Part shown: in pieces, positions 53,501-64,000 of the stretch
How the letters are laid out: each line of letters opens with the position of its first letter
Numbering within the stretch: position 1 is the stretch's first letter
Origin: Macropodus opercularis
Lineage: Eukaryota; Chordata; Actinopteri; Anabantiformes; Osphronemidae
NCBI GenBank assembly: GCA_030770545.1
Contig: CM061093.1
Span: forward strand, 682,001-746,000
Reading direction: 5' to 3'
DNA: 64,000 nucleotides
The notes under the pieces: model-generated
Told to the model about the DNA's origin: nothing
The model's input: only the letters and a program-made list of their open reading frames with translations
Databases searched by the model: none
Made by a program: the position numbers and the translations under genes

Positions 53501-54479
53501 CTTATGGTCATGGTCATGACTTTGCAATCTTCTCAAGAACCTGCTGCAACCTGCTCCTGTCATTGTAGCTGTCACACAATGCTCTAGTTGTTGCGACTGG
53601 GCTTTCCTGGTCAAGGATGTATTCTGTTATCTATTTTGGTCAGTTGAGAGTTAGTTCTCCCCCTGGAGGTTCACATGCTCCTCAGATGACAAGGATGTCC
53701 TCGTCTAACGCCCAAGATATCTGGAAGGAGGTAAAGACCCAGTGTTTTGATAACTCACCCATCAGCTCCACCAGAACCCCCTAGCAGGGCAGCCCAGTTC
53801 TCCGACAACTCCTCAGCTGCGTTCAGAGGTTGCTTCTGTGCTTCCTGCCACAGCTGCAACTTTACAATTGACACCTGCCCCTGCCTTGTATTCTCAGTCA
53901 CACCCTGTTCCTGCAGATGTAGCCCTACAACCTGCAGCTCACTGGGGGACAATCCTTGTTCCTGTGGCTCAGTAGAGAGACTGATTATGTTCCTGTCACT
54001 GTTACTATACTACATAAAAATACTCTAATCCCATTTACTCTTCCCCTGCCAGTCTACCACTTCTCCATCTGATTCTTTCTCCTGTGCTTCAGGAGAGACA
54101 GGAGGTGCCCTGTCACACTTTGAAAACCAGGCCATGTACATTTTTCTTGTGTACCTGTGTTGATAGTGTTTTGTATTAGCAAAACAATGTTCGTGACCAA
54201 GAGAAGTCTTGTTTAATGTCGAACTATGTTAGTAAAAATCACAACATCAGCATAACTACATAACATGGTGATCCTCACTCCTTTGTATTGTCTATTCCAT
54301 TTGTCATTTGTTACTAAAGAAAAATAAAATCATTTGAATTTCCTTAACGTGTTGATTATCATTCTTCTTCACATAAGCATGAGAACAATTAGTGTCTCTT
54401 ATCTGCATAAATTTGGTTTTCATCATCCTTTTCATTTTAATGTTTTCACAATATTGGAGCTCTCTAATTTCTAGCTCTG
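53501..54479. other. No confident gene
   Basis: Possibly further Gypsy sequence (Pro/Ser-rich minus and plus ORFs at 53747-54028), but no domain could be recognised. Confidence 0.3.
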
Positions 54480-54700
54480 TGCATTTCGTTGAATGATGAG
54501 TTCGGCGAAACTTCTTATGGATTCGATCTTGCTTTTATTTCACACTTGAGAAATAATACAGGCCTGGGTCAGACTGTTCCTGTCCCATACAGCATATAGT
54601 CAGGGCACGAAGTCTGACAACCTGTCTGCCCCGCGACCCACACTTTTATAGTAAACAGAGTTTCTCCTTCAGTCATGCAGCAGAATTACAGGATCTTGAT
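54480..54700 (-). repeat. LTR-like repeat, uninterrupted paralogue of the hAT target
   Basis: The minus strand reads a TATA-like actataaaagtgtggg, then the blocks shared with 39180-39252 and 41298-41345, and an aataaaagc signal. At 54580-54590 it has the site tgctgtatgggacag without insertion, the empty-site equivalent of the hAT at 39253. Confidence 0.65.
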
Positions 54701-55234
54701 GATGTTGATGGCTATAAGGGTCTGGGCCTTATTTGGTGGTCACAGATGCTCCATTGTTGAGTGGCCCCGTATTCTGTGGATGAAACACATTTTCTTCTCC
54801 ACACACTCACCCAGTCAGACTTCTTCAGGCACATTTCACTGAATATGTCCAACTTATCTGCTGTATTCACGACATCCTGTTTTTCATATACTGTAGATGA
54901 GCTGTCCTTTTGGTGCGCCACTTCTACTAATCTCTCTATTCTGACCCACTCAAGTTCTTTTTGGCTTAAGACCTCATTTTACCTCTTGCACTCTCTAAAC
55001 TTAATATGTTTTAAACTATACTTTAATGCTTTCAGCTTATTCTGTTTTCTGCATGCATCCTGCTATTTAAGCTTTTAACTATTTACATTCCTTCAGGTTG
55101 TTTTTAATTTCCTCAATGAATAGTATGTGGTTCTAGCAAACCAAATTGTTTTTTATTAGTATTAAACTGTCTTTCTATGCTGGGCAGGATTCACCGAATT
55201 TGTTGGAACGCCACTGTTTTTCTAGTTTCCAGGT
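54701..55234. other. No recognisable gene
   Basis: Short ORFs only (longest 54761-55078, hydrophobic and low-complexity). Confidence 0.3.
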
Positions 55235-55860
55235 CCTCTGCTTAAGTCTGCGGATCTGAGTTGTACCATGGAGCCAACCTTCTCGGATTCACTGGCTTCT
55301 TCTTCAGGGGAGCAACAGAGTCTAAAATTGTGCGCAAAACTGCAGTATCATCAACAAGACCATCTACCTGCTCATGATTCAGATGACTGCTCTCCTCTGT
55401 GTAGCTACAAGGGAATGAGACAAAAGATGATGGAATCATCTCCTTAAATCTGACAACAGCATCATCAGATAAACATCTGCTGTAATAGAACTTCTTTCCA
55501 ACTGTTGTCAGGTCTGTTATGGTACAGTTATGGTGAGTGACATAGTTATTTAGGTGTAGGAGTAATCCACCTCTACATGAGCTTCTAGGAATATGATGGT
55601 TCATGTGACTGGTTGGAGTCGACTCATTTAGACAAACATATTCATCCAGCAGCCAGGTTTCGGTGAGACTGTATAAATCTATGTGATGGTCACTTATCAA
55701 GTCATTTACTAACAGGGATTTAGAAGAGAGAGATATGATATTTAATAGAGAATGTTTAATTATTTTTATTGTTAGTTTGTTCTGTAAGGGGAGCTGTCTT
55801 GATGTTTATTAGATTCCCGTGAATCACTCCTCTTTTAATTATGACAATATATAGCGAGGC
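55235..55860 (-). mobile_element. L2 LINE fragment (endonuclease region)
   Basis: The minus-strand frame 55242-55700 gives LYSLTETWLLDEYVCLNES joined by an internal deletion to the block TDLTTVGKKFYYSRCLSDD and the EN-RT linker LKKKPVNPRRLAPWYNS. Faces the plus-strand copy that begins at about 55880. Confidence 0.8.
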
Positions 55861-55879
55861 TTCAAAGAAAAGCCATTTG

Positions 55880-56478
55880 TAAATACGTTCATCTGAATGA
55901 GTCAACTCCAAATAGTTACATCAACCATCATATTCCTAGAAGTTTAGGTAGAAGTGTAGCAGCAATATATAACTCAGATTTATTAATTATTCCTAGCCCT
56001 AAACATAACTATAATTCTTTTGAGAGCCTCACTCTGAGCCTTTCTCAATCAGACTGTAAAACCCAGAAACCAGTTGTGTTCTGTGTTGTCTACCGTCCTC
56101 TTGGTCCATATTCAGAGTTCTTAACTGAATTCTCAGAGTTTTTATCTAACTTAGTTCTCAGCACAGATAAAGTGATTGTAGTGGGTGACTTTAACATTCA
56201 TGTAGATGTTGACAGTAACTGTCTCAACATTGCATTTAATTCACTACTGGATTCTATTGGTTTTAGTCAGCATGTGAATAAACCCACTCACTGTCTTAAT
56301 CATACTCTTGATCTTATCCTCACTGGTTTAATAATTTAAAAGTTCTCTCTCAAAACCCTCTGTTATCTGACCATTTCTTAATAACGTTTGAATTTACCAT
56401 AACAGGCTTGACAACCGTTGGAAATAAGTTCTATTACAGCAGATGTACAGCAGTATCTGATGATGATGTTGTCAGATG
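55880..56478 (+). pseudogene. L2 ORF2 endonuclease domain
   Basis: Frames include VVFCVVYRPLGPYSEFLTEF, VIVVGDFNIHVD and PTHCLNHTLDLILT, the middle and late APE blocks, then the frame breaks at 56340 and the text continues in another phase up to the SINE. In contrast to the copies at 19613 and 41567 the VVYRPLGP stretch is undeleted. Confidence 0.8.
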
Positions 56479-56745
56479 GGGCGGCAGTGGCTCAGAGGTA
56501 GAGCTGTCGCCCACCAATCGTAGGATCGGTGGTTCGATTCCTGGCTTCCCCCAGTCATGTGCCGAAGTGTCCCTGGGCAAGACACTGAACCCCAAGTTGC
56601 CCCCGGTGTGTCAGCTTAAGCTGCATAGCAGCTCTGCCACCGGTGTGTGAATGTGTGTGTGAATGGGTGAATGTGACGCAGTGTCAAAGCGCTTTGAGTA
56701 CCGATAGGTAGAAAAGCGCTATACAAAATGCAGACCATTTACCAT
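56478..56745 (+). mobile_element. tRNA-derived SINE in L2
   Basis: Head with A box tggctcagagg (56488-56498) and perfect B box ggttcgattcc (56531-56541), the RNA polymerase III promoter elements. The body ends with aaagcgctttgagtacc and a tail ccatttaccattt shared by many fish SINEs. A different family from the SINE at 44615. The piggyBac-like MITE landed in its tail. Confidence 0.88.
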
Positions 56746-56749
56746 TTAA

Positions 56750-57002
56750 CCCCCGTGCAGCCTTCGACGATATCAAAAGGAAAACAGGGGGTGCTCTAAG
56801 CTTAAAAACCACACAAGGGTTGGATAAAACACAACACACTTTATCTAGATGAACTTGTTCATCAGAAGACCAACACGTGTTCATTGCTTGGATGTAACAC
56901 CCACAAATGCGGTTTTATCCAACCCTTGTGTGTGTTTTTCAGCTTTGATCGCCCCCTAGTTTACAGTGGGGTCGTTTTGACCCCTCGAAGGCTGCACGAG
57001 GG
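56750..57002 (+). mobile_element. piggyBac-like palindromic MITE with TTAA duplication
   Basis: 253 bp flanked by TTAA (56746-56749 and 57003-57006). The ends are CCCCCGTGCAGCCTTCGA and its near-perfect complement. Further inverted blocks (acacaagggttggataaaac at 56811-56830 with its complement at about 56912-56931) make most of the element a hairpin. TTAA target and CCC ends point to the piggyBac superfamily. Confidence 0.85.
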
Positions 57003-57006
57003 TTAA

Positions 57007-59044
57007 GGAGATGATTCCATCATCTTTTGTCTCATTCCCTCGTAGCTACACAGAGGAGAGCAGTCATCTGAATCATGAACAGGTAGATGGTCTTGTTGAT
57101 TATGCTGCAGGTTCACTGCGTACAATTTTAGACACTGTTGCTCCTCTGAAGAAGAAGCCAGTGAATCAGAGGAGGTTAGCTCCATGGTATAACTCAGAGA
57201 TCCGCAGCCTTAAGCAGAGGACTCGAAAACTAGAAAGATTGTGGCGTCCAACAAATTAGGTGAATCCTGTCTAGCATGGAAAGACAGTTTAATACTATAT
57301 AAAAAAAAGCACTTGCTAGCGTTGCTAGAACCACATATTATTCATCATTAATTGAGGAAAATAAAAAAACAACCCCAGGTTTCTTTTCAGCACTGTAGCC
57401 AGGCTGACTAAGAGTCATAGCTGTGTTGAGCGTAGTGTCCCTTTAAATCTCAGCAGCAACGACTTTATGAATTTCTTTACCAATAAAATCATAACCATTA
57501 GAGAAAAGATTTATCAGAATCTGTCAACAAAAGTCATAAACCGATCTGCAGATCCAACAGCCTTAGATCTGCTGGTTAGACCTATGTCTTACTTAAACTG
57601 TTTTCCCCCATAGATCAGACTGAGTTAACTTCAATAATTAACTCTGCTAAATCAGCTACTTGTCTCTTAGACCCAATCCCAACTAGATTACTCAAAGAAA
57701 TTCTTCCATTAATCAGCACGTCCATATTAAATCAAATCAACCAATCTCTGTTTACAGGCTACGTACCACAGGCTTTTAAGGTTGCTGTGGTCAAACCTTT
57801 ATTGAAAAAACCTACTCTTGACCCTAGAGAACTTGCAAATTATAGGCCTATATCCAATCTGCCCTTTATTTCTAAAGTTCTTCTTCTAGAGTCACCAATG
57901 ATCTTCTCACAGCTTCAGACAATGGTCTAGTGTCTGTACTTGTCCTGTTAGATCTTAGTGCAGCATTTGATACGATAGATCACAAGATTCTATTGCAGAG
58001 ACTGGAGCATAGCATTGGGATTAAAGGCAAAGCACTAGGATGGTGTAAGTCTTATCTGTTGAACAGATTCCAATTAGTTCATGATCAATCTTCCATCCGC
58101 ACAGGAATTAGCTTTGTTGTTCCACAGGGTTCTGTGCTTGGTCCAATACTTTTCAGTCTTTACATGTCTCCTCTTGGTAATATTATTAGGAAACATTCTA
58201 TAAATTTCCACTGCTATGCAGATGATACTCAGTTATATTTGTCCATGAAACCAGAGGAAACAAACCAATTAGTCAAACTTGTTTAAATGATATGAAATCC
58301 TGGATGTCCCATAACTTTCTACAACTGAATTCAGATAAAACTGAGGTTATTATAATTGGTGCTAAAAACCACAGAGACTCATTATTAGCTTCAGGTTCTA
58401 CTGTGAGGAACCGTGGTGTCATCTTTGACCAAGATCTCTACTTAAACCATATATTAAAGAAATCTCTAGAACCGCCTACTTCCACCTGAGGAATATTGCT
58501 AAAATTAGGAGCATCCTCTCGCAGTGATGCTGAAAAATTAATCCATGCATTTGTTACCTCTAGGCTTGACTACTGTAACTCGCTACTCATAGGTTGTCCC
58601 AATAACTCTCTAAAAAGCCTCCAGTTAATTCAAAATGCTGCAACCAGAGTCTGACTGAACTTAGGAAGAGAGATTAAATTTCTCCTACATTAGCTTCTCT
58701 GCATTGGCTCCCTGTCAAATCTAGGATAGAATTCAAAATTCTTCTCCTCACCTACAAAGCTGTTCATAATAAAGCTCCATCTTATCTTAAAGACCTCATA
58801 GCTCCTTATGCTCCCAACAGAACGCTTAGTTCTCAGAGCGCTGGTCTGCTTGTGGTTCCTAGAGTTTCTAATTGTAGAAAGGGAGGCAGAGCCTTTACCT
58901 ACCAAGCTCCTCTCCTGTGGAACCAGCTTACAGTTCAGGTTCGAGAAGCAGACACCCTCTCTAGTTTTAAAACTAAAACCTTTCTTTTTGACAAAGCGTA
59001 TAGTTACAGATGGTTCTGGTCACTTTCAACCATCTCTTAGTTAA
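57007..59044 (+). pseudogene. L2 ORF2 reverse transcriptase and C terminus
   Basis: Frames 57011-57259 (EN-RT linker, APWYNSEIRSLKQRTR), scattered RT blocks near 57640-57880, then the best frame 57930-58286 with block A LLDLSAAFDTIDH, block B VPQGSVLGPILFSLY and the active site CYADDTQLY. The C-terminal frames 58292-58489 and 58808-59044 follow in other phases. At least five frame changes are present. The three RT catalytic Asp positions are kept in the central frame. Confidence 0.82.
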
Positions 59045-59567
59045 GCTGCTATAGACTTAGACTGCTGAGGGACGTCCTTCATTCAATGAGCTCTTTTCGG
59101 TTTCTTCTATCCACTAACATGCCTCCATGTCTACATGTGATCAATGTTGTCTGTTTTTCTCCCCTAGTTGTGCTTCTCTCTTTCTGTCTCTCTCTCGCTA
59201 TTCTCATCTACAGGTATAGTCAGAATCAGAGCCATGTGTCTCCGGTGTTTGGTTGCTGGTCCAACCATCCCGCCTGTGTTCTGTTGCTGCTTGTTTTGTT
59301 GTTGTGGTTGTGTTCTTTTCTCTCTTCTGTATCCCCTCACCCCAACTGGTCAAGGCAGATGGCTGTCCACACTGAGCCTGGGTTTGCTGGAGGTTTCTTC
59401 CTCGTTAGAGGGAGTTTTTCCACTGTTGCTATTTAAATGTACAATTTATCGATTGGCTACAATTAAAAGCTGCTCTATGTGGGATTTGTTGGGTTTAGTT
59501 GTAAAGTGCCTTGAGATAAATAATGTTGTGAATTGGTGCTATATAAATAAAGTTGAATTAAATTGAA

Positions 59568-59893
59568 ACCAACACTGCCTTGCAATTGTATATCTTTGTT
59601 CTCCTAAAGGAGGTTAGTATAATGAAATTCTTCAGGTAGTGTTTAGAATAAGGCAAATGTGAGCTGACAGAATGATGATTTTTGACCCAAAAATCCTATT
59701 AGTTCATTCATTAGTGCTATCTGCAGTTGTAATAATGGGACAATGTTAAGGATGAAGAAATTTTGATCTTTGACCATAGAAAATGTAATTTAATACAAAT
59801 ATACAAGAAACAGACACTTAGAAACTCTGCAAAGTTTCTATTTTAAATCTATTTTCACTGAAGTATGGTTGCGTCACCACTATTTCGGCAGGG
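59568..59893. other. No recognisable gene
   Basis: AT-rich sequence after the L2 3' end. Confidence 0.3.
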
Positions 59894-60012
59894 TTTAATT
59901 CCTGCTGCAGGCAAAAAAAAAAATCTGGATGCTAGTCTCGGTTCAACCACCAGGCGTGACAAAGTTGTGACATCTCCAGTTCACAGAAGTCTGTTACTGC
60001 AGTAGTGACCCG
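59894..60012 (-). repeat. Dispersed repeat, inverted match to 46014-46155
   Basis: See the copy at 46014. A nearby stretch (60110-60195) also resembles 46240-46310, but in the same orientation, so the two loci differ by an internal inversion or by separate insertions. Confidence 0.55.
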
Positions 60013-63000
60013 TTTCTATCTGTAACATACAAATTTTATTCTATATTCAGTTATATAGTATCTGACGTAACTGTTGTGTAACAGGATGAAGATAAAACAG
60101 TCTGTCATCGTTGAGAAGAGGGAGAGGACAAAGAGGATATGAACACATTTTTTATTGTCTTAATGCTATAAAAGTAGATCTATTCAAATGAGAAGGCTCA
60201 TTTACACCCTTGCAATTCTGTCATCCCCATCATCCTCTGTGATAATGTTCTATTTCTGAGTGGTGTTTATTTCTTTAGTCTAAAGAAGCTACCTGGATGA
60301 AATAAAAAAGGTGGAAACAATCATATATGGGTATGGCTAGAAACAGGAGCCAAAGAACCTAACATAGATCTGCTGAAGGAAAATTACCTTTTTTCTAATG
60401 TACTGTAACAAGCCATGGGTTTGAGTCGACACTATTTATGAGCTAGCTACCTAACTGGGTGAAGCTAAGCTACTGCTAATTGTAACCTCGATCACGAGAG
60501 TAATCATGCCTCACACACCACACGGCCATGAGTCTCTCAAGCTCAGAAAAAGCACACAGAGTAAGAACTCTTTCTGTCCGTTTGAATGTAGCAGCAGCTT
60601 TATTGCTCCACAATGCTAGGCGACTTCAGGTACACACTCAACAACATAACACACAGTAAATGAACATTAAAACATTTACACAATGAACACACAACCACTC
60701 TGAACCCAGTGTAACAGCATCTGCACCCACAGTGCCCCCATTCGCTACAGTACATTATTGAAATGGGAAAGTAATCATAAAAATATTGTTGCCCACAACA
60801 TATATGTACTAACACATCAATCATAAATGAGCTGCACAGATCCAAAATGCAAGTAAATGGAAACATGTCTGCTTAGGGACAGGTCGCAAATTCTTGTGGA
60901 AATACAAAAATCCTACGTCATAAGCCTCCGTCTATCTTGGTCTTCATTCAACTCCTCTCCCCTGCTCAACTAATTTGATGTAATGCTATTTGCAGCCTGG
61001 AAGGTATGACTACATCTTCCAAAAGTCTACAGTGATTATTCCATTAATTGTTGCATTTTGAGAGAGGATGCACTCATGATTATATTGGAGTTGATCCTAA
61101 CATCTGCCTGCCCCCTGGTATCTGGACTGAATTCTGCAAAAAGAAGGAAACTCAAACTTTTAATCGCAAGCTACAGCAAGCCTGTACCAACTATAATTAT
61201 TTCTTTTAGTCTCACTAATACTGGCCCCATTTTAAATCTGCAATTTTAAATCCTTTATATTCTTTAACTTTTTTATTTGAATCATTTATAATATATTCTT
61301 AAGTAAATTTGATTTTTTTTAACTTTGTGTGGAGAAAATCTGTCTGAAAGCGTTGGGGTGAGTCAGAAGATTAAACAATCCCAGTCCTGGCTTCTGGTGC
61401 CTCTTCTGCAATGAGCTTTATTGTTAACAGAACACATCAGATACCCTTATCTTGAACAAGGATTTTTTTATGTCTAGCATTTGGGTTGAAACAGAATATG
61501 ATTGATAGCCTGAGCTATCAGCCACCCATACAGAAACATTTTCTCTTTTTACTTTGCGAAATATCACTCACAATTTAGCAAAGCAGGGTCCTGATCTTAC
61601 AGATCAACATCAAAGACTCAGCAACAGCATGAATGAGAAAGCAAGTCAAGGTGAGCAATCAACTTTGAATTTGTGACCTAAGTTGCAAGAGAGACAATTT
61701 GCTCCCTTACACCAGTAGTGCAGAGGGTGTTGTCGACTGAAGAACAATCATATCTGGAGCTGAAACTGAAAATGCTATTCATACTTCCAGGAAAAAGAAC
61801 CTTTAAAAGGCCACTCCTTAAAAGAAACAGCTTTACAGTGTGCAGGCTCACGTAGTGGGAAAAAAAGACACCGGACGCAACTTGATGGGTAAAAGCACTT
61901 GGGTCCAAAGGGATGGGGGTGAGTCTGTGGAGATGTACTTCTCTGATGTGGAAAAGTGGCACTTAAAAAAAGGCTGTGTATGATATTGATTGGCCATCAT
62001 TCTCTACCTCATGCCCAGCCTTTGTTACTTGGAACATTGTGGGTGCTGCAAGGGGGAAGGGATAAATGGAAGAAAATCCTAGCAAGTCTTTCAAACACAG
62101 TACACCCTGATAGTAGTTTTCAGAAGCTTGTTCCAGAAAAAATATCATCTAATGGAATATAGGGGTTCAGATTTGAGTAAATCTAACATTTACCTACATC
62201 AGGTTGGCTACTAAGACTGTAACAGCTCTATCTATATTCATTACCACAGTCGCTGTCTGGAAGTAAAAGAATGGTGGGATCTGTAACTAAGCCTTGTAAA
62301 TGAAGGCCATGGATCAATAGTGCGCTGCCTGTCAGAGTTTAATATGTAAGACATCAATATCAGTCTTGTGTTATATTAGTGAAAATCTCACTATCAGTGT
62401 CAAGGCAGCATCTTTTATTGTGGATAACAAGTAAAGACCATCCAAATAATCAAACCTAATTTATATGCTTGGATCAAACCATAAAAAATTTTGCCTATAC
62501 AAACCAGAATCCTGAAAGTTGCTCTAATCTATCTTTATTGTTCCTTCCTGTTTTAGCTGAGTGCAAGTAGTGTCCCAGGAAAAAGGGTGGTGCGATAAAA
62601 TAGCAAACAATATGGACAATATCACTGATAATTGCTAATATTTGCCTAATGACCAAATGTGTTAGATATTTGCCTCCTCTTGGTCACACAAATTATTATA
62701 ATTTATGCTTCTTGTGTTCCAAACAATAATATACAGTAAATATTTGTAAAGAAGAACATGACCCAAATACTAAAAGTTACTTATATGTCCTTTATGTATA
62801 CTATACTGTAATGTATTGACTTTTTATTGACAGTTTGCAGTGTTTTTTCTCAGTTGACTGAAAATCGTCATGAAGCACAGTTGGCACAGTTACAACAGAA
62901 ACCCTCCACTCTAGAGGTTGTATTTAATCACAATGGCTCAGCTATTTCTGAAATGCATTTTACAAAACAAAAAAGTGAAAACGTGTTAGGGACTATTTTG

Positions 63001-63299
63001 GTGATGAATGCAAAGCTGTAGTGAGTAGTTACAGCAGCAGGACGAAGTGTGTTCATGGTAAGCAGCATGTTCCCCAGTGCAGCAGAGGACACAGAAGAAC
63101 ATGTATCACAGTTTATATAAAAAGTGTATTAGTAGAAAAACAGTGACTGATCAGATTTACGGAATATAATGATAAAATACATTCATCTGTCTCAAAAATG
63201 AGCTGATTTGTAGTTTGCAGCGTATTTAAATGAAATGTAATTTCACGGTTAAGTGAATAATGTAAATATGAAGTATCCAAGTATGCTTTTTCTAGCAAA
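60013..63299. other. AT-rich sequence without recognised genes
   Basis: Only short ORFs (none above 94 codons) without domains. 60590-60900 and 61390-61460 contain gctttatt-type signals on the plus strand that could be minus-strand polyadenylation signals of old LTRs. No other structure was found. Confidence 0.35.
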
Positions 63300-63700
63300 T
63301 TCAGGCTGGTGTCGATGCTCCCTTCAGCACAAACAAATCAACATCCAAACACCTACCGCGGGTTTCGTCCACGAGCGCTCCCGTCCTGGTACGGGTGCGC
63401 GCACAAGCAGGCGGGCTTGTGCGCGCGTCGCTCCTCTTTCGTTTTTGACGCTCGATGATGCGTAGCGCTGCAGCGAGTGGCGTTGCTGCGAGACTGGAAC
63501 AGCAAAGCCCACTGCGATCTGAGCCTGAGGAATCAAGCAGTGAGTCGGGCTTGCTAATGTATTCCACAGTTTTAGTTCCAAGCACACACTCACTGCGTTC
63601 CGCTTTCAATAAAAAACACATCAACCATCCACCCTGCCTCCATCAACAGTCTTTAAACATTCACGTTCGGATATGCGCGGGGTGACCAGTTTTGAATGAT
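63300..63700. other. CpG-rich patch, candidate promoter region
   Basis: In contrast to its surroundings this stretch is rich in CpG (for example 63355-63480, with many cgcg and gcgc steps). It includes a perfect 12-bp hairpin (63397-63426). Short ORFs on both strands have no domain. It may be an unmethylated promoter of a gene that lies beyond the window, or a GC-rich repeat. Confidence 0.35.
63397..63426. repeat. Perfect 12-bp inverted repeat, 6-base loop
   Basis: gcgcgcacaagc at 63397-63408 and its exact complement at 63415-63426, with loop aggcgg. Confidence 0.75.
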
Positions 63701-64000
63701 TATTGCTGTAATTGTGTCCTCGCCGTGTGGGAGAAAAGTAAGCCTGCAAAGCACGACACGGTTATCACCAACATGACCGGAAATGGTTGCAAGCTACAAA
63801 TTAAAAGTACAAATAAACCAAGTAGAAAAATGTCGCCTAAACTTGATGAAGAAATGATGAAGTCAGTAAAAGGAACACACAAGACAGTATTCTATGATGT
63901 GATGTGATGTTATCAAAAAAAATTGTAAATGACAGTAGTGGATGACTTCATTTTAAATTCTAGCAACTTATTGGACTCCATAGATTCATCAAATTAATGT
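63701..64000. other. No confident gene
   Basis: A 71-codon frame (63692-63907, starting MNDYCCNC) is rich in Lys and Ser and has no known domain. It could be the start of a coding exon downstream of the CpG patch, but nothing proves this. Confidence 0.25.

Larger units (their letters stand above)
55880..59567 (+). mobile_element. L2-clade LINE, long copy with nested insertions
   Basis: Runs from the EN N-terminal region to the 3' end (ataaataaagttgaattaaa at 59544-59563). It contains EN, EN-RT linker, RT and 3' UTR. A SINE (56478-56745) carrying a MITE (56750-57002) interrupts it at the EN-RT junction. The coding sequence has several frame changes and stops. Confidence 0.88.

Noticed and set aside
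55235..59567. Twin-priming (5' inversion) origin of the head-to-head L2 copies
   Set aside because: The inverted and direct parts cover overlapping segments of the LINE (both include the endonuclease and the EN-RT linker), whereas twin priming yields adjacent, essentially non-overlapping parts. Separate insertions fit better.

Overview
The window reads as a transposon-dense, heterochromatin-like or gene-poor stretch of a teleost fish genome. The evidence is the repeat repertoire: a DIRS-type retrotransposon, many copies of an L2-clade LINE whose ORF1 carries an esterase domain, a Rex1/CR1-like LINE, a Gmr1-type Ty3/Gypsy element, Tc1 and hAT DNA transposons, tRNA-derived SINEs of the fish type, and retroviral relics related to gamma/epsilon-like endogenous retroviruses (ERVs). 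I could not identify a host protein-coding gene with confidence anywhere in the 64 kb.

Layout. 1-8.0 kb: a nearly complete DIRS element (903-7487) lies in an L2 relic. Its gag is split by an LTR (2907-3541), and a second copy of that LTR family lies inverted at 277-723. 8.0-12.6 kb: a minus-strand ERV relic (NC, PR, RT, IN pieces) interrupted by an hAT fragment. 12.6-18.4 kb: a Penelope-like RT scrap, inverted L2 copies, ERV LTRs and an Env transmembrane-subunit relic. 18.4-22.0 kb: an L2 copy that keeps its 5' UTR and an intact esterase ORF1, followed by a satellite array with a 438-bp higher-order period built from 120/120/198-bp units. 22.5-24.5 kb: a foldback element with ~360-bp terminal inverted repeats. 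27.0-29.3 kb: an internally deleted ERV with two LTRs. 29.6-35.9 kb: a very young Gypsy element on the minus strand with near-identical LTRs, a perfect 5-bp target duplication, a tRNA-Pro-type primer site and the unusual order gag-PR-IN-RT-RH, inserted in an L2 3' tail. 37.2-38.0 kb: a solo LTR with a perfect target duplication.

39.25-41.30 kb: a full-length but decayed hAT with a perfect 8-bp duplication; a related empty site lies at about 54.6 kb in the same window. 44.6-45.0 kb: a SINE with a 12-bp duplication. 47.9-50.1 kb: a Tc1 relic split by a Rex1-like LINE. 50-54 kb: Gypsy fragments and LTR-like pieces. 55.2-59.6 kb: two L2 copies in inverted orientation, the second carrying a SINE and a piggyBac-like MITE nested in it. 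60-64 kb: mostly AT-rich sequence without recognisable genes, with one CpG-rich patch at 63.3-63.7 kb that is the best place in the window for a host promoter.

The genes here do not form a host pathway. Each set (DIRS gag/RT/recombinase, Gypsy gag-pol, L2 ORF1/ORF2, hAT transposase) works for its own element. Most are broken; the DIRS recombinase frame, the L2 ORF1 and the two long Gypsy frames are the most intact coding sequences.
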